From contig NW_019773958.1 in assembly GCF_001039355.2 (NCBI RefSeq), positions 1,084,177 through 1,148,176 on the forward strand: a DNA stretch of 64,000 nucleotides, given 5' to 3'. Below are positions 10,340 to 21,744 of this stretch, piece after piece (position 1 is the first letter of the stretch; every line of letters begins with the position of its first letter). The notes under the pieces are model-generated. The model ran no database searches. It had not been told where the DNA came from and was given only the letters and a program-made list of their open reading frames with translations. The DNA is from Lingula anatina (taxonomy: Eukaryota > Brachiopoda > Lingulata > Lingulida > Lingulidae). Made by a program: the position numbers and the translations under genes.

Positions 10340-12151
10340 GGAGGAGGGGAGGGGGATCATCAAAATTTGTCACAAATTAAACAAACAATTGCCACACTAA
10401 TTTACTTATTTACACATTACCTATGCAATAACAAATTGCTAATAATCAACAATGTCCGCCTACATTGTCAACTTTACCTGACTATATTGCAAGGAAGAAA
10501 CTTGATGAGGCTGACAATCCCCCTGGATTTGGCTGTCCCAGGGAGCTGGATCAGAGGTTTGCTGCCATCACTGAAACAAAAGTCAATAATTTCTTGGTGA
10601 GTGTATATTTGTCTGGTATGACAATGTGACACATGCTTAAAGATTCGAAAAAAACCAGGAGCGGTAATGTACATTCAGTCTTTTTGTTGCATTAATTTTG
10701 TATTTGTAAGACTAAACTGTACACTGCTTTATCTATTCTCCAAATCCTAATCTGATTTTTGTCCATTTGTCTGTCTGTATGTTTGTCTGCCTTTCTGTCT
10801 GTCTGTCTGTCTGCCTGCTTTTCTTTCTGCTTGTCTGTCTGTCTGTGTGACAACCAAGGCCCATGTCTCACCCTCTGCTGCCTTCTTTCCAACTGAAGTT
10901 GACAGGCCAGGCCCAAAATTCAAAATCATATCTTCTTAATAAACGCTGAAATAAAAAGGAATCATTACCATTCAACAAGAAATTCACACATTCTCTTATA
11001 TGATATCTAAGCTAAGTCATGTTCACAAGCAGTCTAACTTAAAGAGAATTTTTAATGGTTTAACCATGCATTCTAATTTCTGATTGCAATTTTAGATTTA
11101 TCTGAAAATTGAATGTTATTTATTTTACACATTTCTGAAGAATCTCAGGGATGGGGAGTAGGTATCGAAGTGGAGGGTGGAGGGGGGCGCAAACCCTTTG
11201 TCTCTTGGTGTGTTAATCCCCAAACTGGTAACTCTTGGACTTGCAAAATAATGCTTATCATCAGTTTCCTTCTCCAGAAACTATATTTCAATCCAGCTCA
11301 CCATATTTTCTGGAGTTAGAGATTTCCTTGCAGCCTGCAGCACAGCAATGAATGTAATATAATCTGTATTGGTAAACCTCCCTATGCCTAGAAGCAAATT
11401 AAATCATTACAGATGCACCAGATGTCCAAATGTTCTGCATAAATTACTGGAAAGGTCCCATTGCTTACTATAATAATAATAATAATAATAATTTTTTTAA
11501 TAAACAGTTCCGTATCAGATTTAAACCCTGTGAATTTTCAGTTGCACACAGACCTTCCACATACTGGTAAATATGAGACTCATTATCCGTAAATGTTTAG
11601 GAAAGCTGGTCCTTCAAATAAAAGAATACTAGTTTTGTAATTGTATTATTAACAATTCTAAAAATTCTAGTTGATCTTACTCAAGGTGTAAATAATAACT
11701 GTTCTTAAAATATATTCTTAACTCACTCACCTCGAAATAAAGTTGATCCCACTATAAGTATAAGAAGTCCTGCTGCCATTCTACTCATACTTGCCAGGCC
11801 ATCCATACTGAACCAATCTAAATTCATAGGTAACAGAAATGATAATCCATGGTTCAGTATCATGTGTTAAAGATTTTAACAACCTGCCCAGTGCTAATAT
11901 TTTTTTTCTGTTAGTTACAGTACATCATATATGTAGAGTATCAGAATAACTTTCATTTTTTGTGTGCGCGCATGTGTGTGTGTGTGTGGGGGGGGGGGGT
12001 TAAGGATTATTGCACCCTATGTTTTCTTAATATTCTGGACTTGTCGGTATAGGAACATGCCAATATATCGAGTGCAGTACTTACTTCTCCTGTACATCAT
12101 GACCAACAGAACAGGAGACGTCCATCTGCAGAGACCCAGACAGAACCTTAA
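10052..12151 (-). CDS. ABHD16A: ABHD16A N-terminal half, copy 1 (exons 3-8 only)
   Basis: Six minus-strand exons in consistent phase: 12151-12085, 11817-11731, 11381-11302, 10945-10872, 10570-10478, 10125-10052, about 158 codons. They read LRFCLGLCRWTSPVLLVMMY, then RMAAGLLILIVGSTL (membrane segments), GRFTNTDYITFIAVLQAARK, FEFWAWPVNFSWKEG, SLIKFLPCNIV and YVVAHTFGRRMMYPG. These match the N-terminal region of ABHD16A, a membrane phosphatidylserine lipase (human: GRRMLYPG, FRSWPVDF). Exons 1-2 are cut off by the gap at 12197. No exon of the alpha/beta-hydrolase domain (GxSxG nucleophile and His) lies downstream, where a C1q gene is found instead. As assembled it cannot encode a lipase. Confidence 0.8.
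10286..10338 (+). repeat. Poly-T tract, 53 bases
   Basis: An uninterrupted run of T, inside the last ABHD16A intron. The second copy has a different sequence of about 130 bases at the same place (13502-13640). It could be the A-tail of a reverse-strand retroposon or plain slippage. Confidence 0.7.
10763..10848 (+). repeat. GTCT microsatellite
   Basis: Imperfect tetranucleotide GTCT/CTGT repeat in an ABHD16A intron. A length variant occurs at 14063-14154 in the second copy. Confidence 0.8.
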
Positions 12152-12377
12152 CTGGAAGAGGATAAAACAGGTATAACCTTCAAAGCAGTACATGTTNTTT
12201 TGTGAGACCAGCTTCTTACCTAACTCACGAACAAATTATCAACCAATTCCAGTATTAACAAGTGCAAATGCTTTTGGGTTATAGAATAGTACTGTTTATA
12301 AAATCAAGTAACAACCATCTACTACTTAATATGTGCTACTACTTACTTCCATAACACAATGCATAATTTCAAATTAG

Positions 12378-12793
12378 GTGTAACTCCGCTTCAGACAGCC
12401 TTTACAGTAAAGCTCACAAAGCACCATCCAGCTACCACATCGCCAACAATAGTCATATTTGACTACAGTATAACTAACCTGGGCAACAACTACGACACAA
12501 ACACTGGAGTGTTCACTGCCCCGAGGAAAGGCACTTACTTCTTTAGTATCCACACCCTAACTAATACCAACCAAAATGTGGACCTATGGATTGAGAAGAA
12601 TGGGGTCAGAATTGTCACCAGTTATGGGAACTCTGGACAGTGTGCCTGTGCCTTTGCCAGTCTGGGGAACAGCGTCACGCTGCAGCTGATAGCCGGAGAC
12701 AAAATAACAGTCAAGGCAGCAGGTGGGGAAATCAATGGTGATTCAAACCATTCACATTCTACTTTCACTGGATATCTCATTTACTCTGGTTAA
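12378..12793 (+). CDS. C1q type C, second copy (last exon only)
   Basis: It starts after the same acceptor (caaattag) and ends at TAA 12791-12793. Protein differs from 9160-9575 at only four positions: Q to P in KHHQATT, V to I in VRVVTS, V to A in CAFVSLG, T to A in VKATGG. The signal/collagen exon is absent because the N at 12197 lies in the upstream intron. Either a second allele placed in tandem or a very recent duplicate. Confidence 0.85.
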
Positions 12794-13268
12794 GACTCAA
12801 TGCCACCATTGCCTACAGACTTGCTTAATTTTATCAAAGTCAGTTCCATGTCCAAGAAGTGGGCTACTTGTTGTAATGGGCAATCTATCAAATGTATTAG
12901 CTTTCTGACACTTTTTAATTTTTGCTAAATCAAGAAATTATGCAAAGCTTCAACAGTACTTCTCCTCTTTCAATGTCCTAAGGACCCTGATCCTTCAAGA
13001 TGTTTTTCCACACCACAGTACCACATATAGCTGGTCAATAAATTCAAACAATATAAATATGAAATAATTTTGTTCAAACCAATATTTTTAGTAACACTTT
13101 CAACCTCTGATTCAAAAGTTTTAGAAACTTTACTGGCCTAGTGTTGAAAAGTATATTTCAGTGAGTAACAAAAATGACAAATTGTGAAATTTTTAAGTGA
13201 AATATTAGAGTGAGAGAGATGTTTGACAATTTTAAGTAATCAACCAAGCTGTCACAGTTTTTACTTAC

Positions 13269-14838
13269 AAACCAAAGTGTTCATCAGAGACGTGGCACCT
13301 GGATACATCATTCTTCTTCCAAATGTGTGTGCTACCACATAGCTGAAAACACCATTAACTCAACTGAATGTAACAAAGACTGCATTGTATGGTCAGTTAC
13401 AGTGACAATTTTTTCCTAACTACAGGTAATAAATTAATTTTACATTCAAATTGCATTGTATTAGGATAATATTATGCAAGTGACTCGGTTGGATCCCAGA
13501 ATACAGGAATAAAAAAAATAAATAAAAGCCATTGTGAAGAAAAAACTGTTGCTGCACCTTGACTAAATGAATACATACAATGCAGTTTACATATTTCACA
13601 CTGTCATTCTTTTTGAGATGACACTGAATTTTTTTTTCTTTTTTTAAGGGGGGGGTATCATCAAAATTTGTCACAAATGGAATAAACAATTGCCACACTA
13701 ATTTACATATTTACACATGACCTATGCAATAACAAATTGCTAATAATCAACAATATCCGCCTATATTGTCAACCTTACCTGACTATATTGCAAGGAAGAA
13801 ACTTGATGAGGCTGACAATCCCCCTGGATTTGGCTGTGCCAGGGAGCTGGATCAGAGGTTTGCTGCCATCACTGAAACAAAAGTCAGTAATTTCTTGGTG
13901 AGTGCATATTTGTCTGGTATGATAATGTGACTCATGCTTAAAGATTCGAAAATACCAGGAGCAGTAATGTACATTCAATCTTTTTGTTACATTAATTTTG
14001 TATTTGTAAGACTAAACTGTACACTGCTTTATCTATTCTCCAAATCCTAATCTGATTTTTGTCCATTTGTCTGTCTGTCTGTTTATCTGCCTTTTTGTCT
14101 GTATGTCTGTCTTTCTGCCTGCTTTTCTTTCTGTTTGTCTGTCTGTCTGTCTGTGTGACAACCAAGGCCCATGTCTCACCCTCTGCTGCCTTCTTTCCAA
14201 CTGAAGTTGACAGGCCAGGCCCAAAATTCAAAATCATATCTTCTTAATAAACGCTAAAAAAAGGAATCATTACCATTCAACAAGAAATTCACACATTCTC
14301 TTATATAATATGTAAGCTATCTACAGTTATGTTCACAAGCAGTCTAACTTAAAGAGAACTTTACATGATTTAACCATGCATTACTGTACTTGTATAGTCA
14401 CTGGTTTAATATTGCTTTTTACAGTAGATGGAGGTAAATCTCTCATTCTAACGTCTGATTTTAATTTTAATTTTATCTAAAAATTGAATGTTACTTATTT
14501 TACACATTTTTGAAGAATCTCAAGGATGGAGAGTAGGTGTTGGGGTTGGGGTGGGGCGCAAACTCTTTGTCCCTTGGTGTGATAATCCCCAAACAGGTAA
14601 CCCTTGGACTTGCAAAATAATGCTTATCATCAGTTCCCTTCTCCAGAAACTATATTTCAATCCAGCTCACCATATTTTCTGGAGTTAGAGATTTCCTTGC
14701 AGCCTGCAGCACAGCAATGAATGTAATATAATCTGTATTGGTAAACCTCCCTATGCCTAGAAGCAAATTAAATCATTAGAGATGCACCAGATGTCCAAAT
14801 GTTCTGCATTAATTACTGGAAAGGTCCCAGTGCTTCCT

Positions 14839-14877
<39 letters not shown>

Positions 14878-16412
14878 TTTTTTTTAAATAAACAGTTCCG
14901 TATCAAATTTAAACCCTGTGAATTTTCAATTGTACACAGACCTTCCACATACTGATAAATATGAAACTCATTAGCCAAATGTTCATTTATCCTAGGAAAG
15001 CTGGTCCTTCAAATACAAGAATACTAGTTTTGTGTCCTACACAAGGTGTAAATAATAACTGGTCTTGGAATATATTCTTAACTCACTTACCTCGAAATAA
15101 AGTTGATCCCACTATAAGTATAAGAAGTCCTGCTGCCATTCTACTCATACTTGCCAGGCCATCCATACTGAACCAATCTAAAATCATAGGTAATAGACAT
15201 AATAATCCATGGTTCAGTATCATGTGTTAAGGATTTCATTCATTTCTTCTATGCACGCGCGTGCACGTGTGTGTGTGTGTAGGGGGGGGGGGGTTAAGGA
15301 TTATTGCACCCTATGTTTTCTTAATATTCTGGACTTGTCGGTATAGGAACATGCCAATATATCGAGTGCAGTACTTACTTCTCCTGTACATCATGACCAA
15401 CAGAACAGGAGACGTCCATCTGCAGAGACCCAGACAGAACCTTAACTGGAAGAGAATAAAACAGGTATAACCTTCAAAGCAGTACATGCTCCTTTCTTAA
15501 AAATCCACTAAACTTTTTTTTATTTTACCTGATTCATTTTTCTTCAGAAACTGTTTATGAACATATGAAGACACTCAACTTCTGTAAAAACATCACAAAT
15601 ATTTAGTATACATATATAAGCTGTTTTTTATTTACCTGCTTAGATGTTCAAAGACGATTGTCATAATTCACTCTAGTAGCACAGACTCAGACTTGTAAAA
15701 TGAAAGTCTATCTGCTGTTTAGTCGAAATAAATGGATGATTTGATACATGTGACAAAGAGAAACCATGCAACATACACAGGCACAATTTATATGCAGCAT
15801 ACGTCATTTGGAACAAAATTCAGGAAGTCAAAATTTCTGACAACTGACCGAGGGAAAAGACTGCCCAAATATACAAAAAGAAGTTATTATAGCCAAGCAC
15901 ATTTTGGCTCAGCAAGCCGTACTTACCCATTTGATAACTAAATCACTTCCATGTTCAACACCATTTGGGGCATAATTCCTTCCCTGAAGGTACGTGGAAA
16001 AATTATAAAAGTTCACTGTAAGTACATATGAAAGCTCAAAAAAAAAATCAAATGTGTGCAAACATTATGCAACATCACTGACATTAGTTGTTATTATATA
16101 AAGATGACAAAGATACATTATTTATTTAGATTACTAAGGCAGCATATTGATTAGTTTATATAATGGCATTACATTTGTTTCTAACTTTTCTCGACATCCT
16201 TTCGAGTTTTGTATGTATACTTAAATATCTCGGAGTTTCAAATCTGCCCCACATTCGTGCAAGGTGTAAATATTTTCGGTCGATTTCTATTACATAAGTT
16301 TAATGGGATTGATAATAATTGCACCCACTCTCACTTAGGTACGTACCCGTTCAGTTTCATTTTTATGAATTCTAAACAATCTCGGACCGAAAATGCAGCG
16401 AACAAGTGCCAT
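13269..16412 (-). CDS. ABHD16A: ABHD16A N-terminal half, copy 2 (exons 1-8)
   Basis: Eight exons: 16412-16347, 15983-15927, 15445-15379, 15177-15091, 14750-14671, 14253-14180, 13871-13779, 13342-13269. They join in phase into about 199 residues. The start MALVRCIFGPRLFRIHKNET aligns with the human ABHD16A N-terminus (GPRLYKIY). Exon 2 adds NYAPNGVEHGSDLVIKW; two hydrophobic segments follow (TSPVLLVMMY; AAGLLILIVGSTLF), then GRFTNTDYITF, WAWPVNFSW, FLPCNIVSYVVAHTFGRRMM. The family is about 560 residues, with the catalytic alpha/beta-hydrolase domain in the second half. That half is absent here, as in copy 1, since only type C C1q sequence lies downstream. No stop or frameshift occurs in the exons present. 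Truncated gene, or 3' exons misplaced by assembly. Confidence 0.85.
14841..14877 (+). repeat. TAA trinucleotide microsatellite
   Basis: About twelve TAA units in an ABHD16A intron. The first copy (about 11470-11492) has about seven. The length difference is of the kind seen between alleles. Confidence 0.8.
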
Positions 16413-16772
16413 GTTTTGACTGGAACCTCATTCGATAGGTGTCGCTCTTAACGTTGTCTAACACTTCGGTTGAATTTTATTAAAACGTTAGGTTTTTTAC
16501 GTGAGTTTTAACCTCCAAATCTTTGGTCGTCCAAAACTTACACTGATTTAGTTTGAATGAAATTATTTATATTGGCAGAACAAAAAATATATTAGGTTTG
16601 TACTTTTTGTCACGTCTTGTGTGGGTCGCACACTTTCGAAAGTCCTCTATCGATGATTTTGGTTGCCTGTTAAAGAGAAAATGGCGTAGCGTAAACAATA
16701 ATTGTTGGACAAAGGTCATCAAGTAAATTTGTCCAGGTTCTCAGGAAAAATGCAACGGAAGTAACTCCCAAT
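16413..16772. promoter_or_regulatory. Shared ABHD16A / TTLL11 bidirectional promoter
   Basis: The start codons of ABHD16A (minus, 16412) and TTLL11 (plus, 16773) are only 360 bases apart and face away from each other, so both 5' UTRs and promoters lie here. The stretch is less AT-rich than its surroundings and well conserved in the second copy (21385-21744). A short upstream ORF (ATG CAA CGG AAG TAA, 16750-16764) ends 8 bases before the TTLL11 ATG. No TATA box is clear. Confidence 0.7.
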
Positions 16773-19700
16773 ATGAGTAGTCCAATTTCAAAGAGACTCG
16801 ATCCTTTGGAGGAGGTACCCAAGAAGACAAAGAAAAAAGATGCGAGTCAAAAAGAATCGAAAGAGCAGCGGCAGCTGCGACACAGGAAAGAAAACATGCA
16901 ACGATACACGAGAAAAGCGGCTGTGAAAAAGAAAGTCTTTACGCCAAAGCATGTTATCACAGTTGATACATCAAAAGCCAAGTATAACCAGGACATTGTG
17001 CGCTTATGTGTAAAGGAACTTGGGTGGAAAGAGGTAAGCGTTTAAGTTTACAGACAAATGTTTACAGAAAATCGCACTTGCTGACCTGAAAATGGGGTGG
17101 GGGCACCTGTTGTTATTGTGAAGTCTCACCTCTGCTCCATATTTACTGCAGACACGTATGGGACAGGTGAATCTAGGGCACCTGCTGATTGTTCAGTGTT
17201 GTGACTGTTTTTATCTGTGAAAAGTCACATTTTGAATAGTTCGATCCTGGCTAATTATTAAAACTTCATAATATTATGTTTAATTTTTTTAGCCAATCTG
17301 CATTTCACCCCATCTACACCCCCCTCATATTATCACTGAGGTAAACAGAGGGCCAGACCTATTTATGTCATTAGATTTTTATTTCAATTTTATTAATTGC
17401 CAAATATTTTTAATTAGAACTGTAGTTTTGCAGAAGTTGCTGATACATGTACTGTTATTTTTTCTCCAGTATCCATATGGAAAAAAAGATGGCAGCTGTG
17501 ACATATACTGGCATTGTAATGGGTTCAATGACACTGATGTCATCTCTGGCAGAGTCAACAAGTTTCCAGGTAAGCTTGGTTGGAGAAAGGCACATACATT
17601 TCTTTTTTAAATTTCTTTTTTAATGTTTTCAAATAAACTTTGTTGACTGGAGAATATCAAAGCCTCTTTATTTCTTATGGGATCAGATTTATATTTTATA
17701 CAGAGAGAATCTTCTTCTTCTGAAGGAATCAGTAGCCTTTGAAGAGTTAATTCACCTTTAAATAAAACATATTTCTCCCAAGGGAACAGCACTTATGTTA
17801 TATCTTATGATTTTAAAAGTAGCTATATGATCATATTTTGAATATTTGTAAAATCACTAACTTCAGATTTACAACAGATCTGTTCTCTCACTGTGCATTA
17901 TATTTTGCTAGGAATGGATGAGCTGTCTAAGAAGATTGAATTGACCCGTGCAATGGAAACAATGCAGTTTTTATTCCCAGATGACTACACTTTCTACCCC
18001 AGAACATGGCTTCTCCCCCAGCAGCTCACAGAGTTTGCAGCAGAAGTGAACTTGAAACGGAGAAGACACCCCAAACTGAAAACCACATACATTGTCAAAC
18101 CAGATGGAGGCTCACAGGGGGATGGCATCTACTTGATTCGTGATCCCAATGATTATATGCTGACACATAAATCTCATGTTGTACAGGAATATATAGACAG
18201 ACCATTCCTGCTGGAGAAATACAAATTTGACTTGAGGATATATGTAATGTTGCTAAGCTTAGAACCTCTGGAGATCTACATCAGCAAGGAAGGGATGGCA
18301 CGGTTCTGTACAGTGCCCTATGAGGCACCCAAGGTTAAAAACTTACACGAAGCTTACATGCACCTGACTAATTATTCCTTAAACAAGCACAGCACCACAT
18401 ATGTGCATACAGAAAACCAGCACGACGGGAGCAAGAGGACGCTGAGTAGCGTGTGGAGTAAACTGGACAGCATGGGCCATGACAGTGATCAGATATGGAA
18501 AGAGATTGAGCTGGTGGCTCTGAAGACTGTCTTTGCGCTTGCCCCAGAGCTGAGAGTGGAGTACAAGGCAGAAATCCCTGAGGAGAAATCAGGACCTGGT
18601 TGCTTCCAGGTACACAACTTGTTTTGAATGACAAAGGCTTAGCATAAGTTTTCACAGAAGAGGTTGGATAAGTATATAATGTCCTTTTCAAGCATATTCA
18701 AAATGTATTCAGTATGCATGGTCTTTATCATCATCCACCAAAGAAATATTTCATTGTATTGTATTTATTTTAAATACTGTACTAGTACATAATATTTAAC
18801 TAATAGAAACCTATTTCCAGTTAAGATGGGTTAACCCAACCTAAAATCATTCTGTTTAGCAAGCTGTCTTGTTTTGGTTAGCCCACTATAGGAGGTCAGT
18901 GTAATGACTTGCTTGCGTAGTCACATTGGGTTGGGAGGAACAACAGAGGCTTAGATTTGTTCCCTATGTAGAACTTATCATAATTAGTTAATGACATCAG
19001 GCAGTTTTAGCAGTTTGACTTTATTGTGGCTGTGAATAGGACAACAGAGGAATCCGATTTGTTCCCTATGAGAGTCAGCCAACCTAAGTAACATGGACCC
19101 ATTGTCAGTGTAAACACTCCTCATTATTCCAATTTTATTTGTTCTCCAGATCTTGGGGCTGGACATCCTGCTAACAGAGGACCTGCAGCCCATACTACTG
19201 GAGGTGAACTCTAGCCCCAGTCTTAGGACAGACTATGAAAAGGAGGTGGCCCCGGGGGTGGTGGAGTACATCCACAGTCCAGTGGACCTCGATATCAAGA
19301 AACCAGTCATTATGGAGACACTGCTTCTAGTGGCACCAAAGAAGAAACTTCAGATGAAACAGAGGTGAGAGATTTTTCCCTGCTCATGTTGTGTAAAGAT
19401 ATGATTTGTAGGTTTTGCCAACTCCTGATACAGTAACTGCTTTATAATATTAGCTGTGTAACGACTAAGTGTCACAGTGCCTGCACCCTGTATATAATTC
19501 CAAACTCCACTGCCTTTACGAAGTTAACATACTTTCACAATAAAAAAGGTTCATAATATGCTATTTTCTGCATCATTCTTTCTTTACAGATTTAATTTAT
19601 TTACTTCTTTCATAAGAGCTGATTTATAAATATAATACTCTTTCTTTCAGGAGATCAAACAGATCATCTAAGAAGAAGCAGGTAGATAGTCTGTGTGTTC

Positions 19701-20804
19701 CTGTACAAGATTCCATCAGCCAGAGTCCCCCTGTCACACCTCTCTCCTGCAGATATCTGCAGCGGGACTACACTGGGTATGTCCCTTTACCATTAATTTA
19801 GCTTAAGATCAAACAAAAATTTCCATACGTTTTAGCATTGAGAAAGTTTGGGGAGTAAGGAGAGTCACTGACATTCTTACAAACTTCAGCGTCAAAAATT
19901 CTAAAGGAGATTATGTTGATAGAAGCCATTACCTCATAACTATTTGCACTGACAAGTTCATCTGCTAATTGAAACACACTTGCAGAGCTTGGTCCATTTG
20001 TGTGGGAAAATTTTTTCTTGCATTATGGTATTTTGCTTCATTGCTTTGAAATATTGCATGAGAAGATTGGTGCATGGATAAATGAAGCTCAATCTTTGTA
20101 TGTTGATTTTATTCCTAGTGATTGAGACCTTGAGGAATGACCCTAAACTCTTTTCTTGTCTGCTTTTTTTTGCAAAAGATGATATCATTTATTATATTTC
20201 TCACCTGTCAGATATGAAGAGGAAGATGAAGAAGACCACCACTCAGACCCTTCCTCTGGTACTGAGTCAGACTCCCCAACTCCCTCTCACTCATACCCTG
20301 GGGTTCACAGCCCCGATGAGAAAGTGCTGTACCAGCTGTACCCTGGCAGGTACAGTGGTGTGTATGATGACCTCAGGGTGCTGGAGAGGACAGCGGATAT
20401 CTTCCTGAAGTGTCTCGGGGTGCGCAGCTCACTTAGGATGGGACCTACAGGGTTTAGAATGTTTACTAGGTGGGTTTATTTGATAGAATGCCATAAATGG
20501 TACTGGTGAAATAAATAGTTGCCAAAATCATACATTTTTGGCCTGTTAAAAAACACCTCCGAAGCAAAAAAAAAAGACCCCATATAACTAGATTTAATTT
20601 TATCACAGTACTAAACTTTGAACATATTAACAATGATTTTTATTTTTTTATTTTTTTTTTTTTTTACTCTTTTTTTATTTATTTTTTTTTTTTACAACAG
20701 GAAATGTCGCCTGACTACCAATGGTTTGAGTAACGCTGCAGTTGATATCATGTTTATAGAGCTGCATAGAAAGTGGGAATTCCTGAACCCTGATAGAACT
20801 ACAG
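16773..20804 (+). CDS. TTLL11: TTLL11 tubulin polyglutamylase, copy 1 (exons 1-7, 3' end missing)
   Basis: Exons 16773-17033, 17470-17569, 17912-18609, 19150-19364, 19651-19776, 20212-20469, 20701-20804 give 587 codons with no stop. The family adds glutamate chains to tubulin C-terminal tails on cilia and microtubules. The basic N-terminus (about 1-70) precedes the TTL ATP-grasp domain: KPDGGSQGDG (183-192) at the ATP site, KFDLRIYV (225-232), MHLTNYSLNKH (270-280) and the metal-binding D358, E371, N373 of GLDILL...LLEVN. The C-terminal region has GPTGFRMF as in vertebrate TTLL11. Exons 8-9 are missing because the contig ends at N 21005. The protein differs from copy 2 at essentially one position (RSSKKK against RSCKKK). 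The longer frame past 18609 reads into an intron. Confidence 0.88.
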
Positions 20805-21004
20805 GTATGTAACACAGTGACTCTGTGAGGTGCCACTGTCAGGTATATATAATGTATTCATTGAACTTAGGGTGTATTATTGTACCACCAGCGTTAGCGC
20901 TGGCGGTACACATGGTTTCGGTCCCGTCCGGATCGTTCCGCCGGCTCCGCCGGCTCCGCCGGACGGCTACCGTTACCGCTTCTCCTCCTAGACGGTAAGG
21001 GCCC
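20805..21004. other. Intron start, then GC-rich hairpin sequence before gap
   Basis: Up to about 20875 this matches the intron after exon 7 in copy 2 (to about 25498). Then it switches to GC-rich sequence not seen elsewhere in the window. This starts with a 30-bp hairpin (20881-20910, 13-bp arms TGTACCACCAGCG / CGCTGGCGGTACA, one mismatch) and continues with a CCGCCGGCT repeat (about 20938-20965), ending at N 21005. It may be the edge of an inserted repeat that stopped the assembly. Confidence 0.6.
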
Positions 21005-21318
21005 NAAAAAAAAAAAAAGCAAAAAGTGTGCAAACATTATGCAACATCACTGACATTAGTTGTTATTATATAAAGATGACAAAGATACATTATTTATTTA
21101 GATTACTAAGGCAGCATATTGATTAGTTTATATAATGGCATTACATTTGTTTCTACCTTTTCTCGACATCCTTTCGAGTTTTGTATGTATACTTAAATAT
21201 CTCGGAGTTTCAAATCTGCCCCACATTCGTGCAAGGTGTAAATATTTTCGGTCGATTTCTATTACATAAGTTCAATGGGATTGATAATAATTGCACCCAC
21301 TCTCACTTAGGTACGTAC

Positions 21319-21384
21319 CCGTTCAGTTTCATTTTTATGAATTCTAAACAATCTCGGACCGAAAATGCAGCGAACAAGTGCCAT
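21319..21384 (-). pseudogene. ABHD16A: Orphan ABHD16A exon 1
   Basis: A third place where ABHD16A sequence occurs: the 22-codon first exon (MALVRCIFGPRLF and onward) with its donor gtacgt, head-to-head with TTLL11 copy 2. No exon 2 follows because the sequence upstream of about 21006 is the gap. The exon is intact and not decayed, so it is a fragment by assembly or duplication boundary. Confidence 0.8.
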
Positions 21385-21744
21385 GTTTTGACTGGAACCT
21401 TATTCGATAGGTGTCGCTCTTAACGTTGTCTAACACTTCGGTTGAATTTTATTAAAACGTTAGGTTTTTTACGTGAGTTTTAACCTCCAAATCTTTGGTC
21501 GTCCAAAACTTACACTGATTTAGTTTGAATGAAATTATTTATATTGGCAGAACAAAAAATATATTAGGTTTGTACTTTTTGTCACGTCTTGTGTGGGTCG
21601 CACACTTTCGAAAGCCCTCTATCGATGATTTTGGTTGCCTGTTAAAGAGAAAATGGCGTAGCGTAAACAATAATTGTTGGACAAAGGTCATCAAGTAAAT
21701 TTGTCCAGGTTCTCAGGAAAAATGCAACGGAAGTAACTCCCAAT

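Noticed and set aside
10747-10929. TDRQTDRQ-repeat proteins on the minus strand
   Set aside because: They are translations of the GTCT microsatellite fused to ABHD16A exon sequence in the wrong frame.
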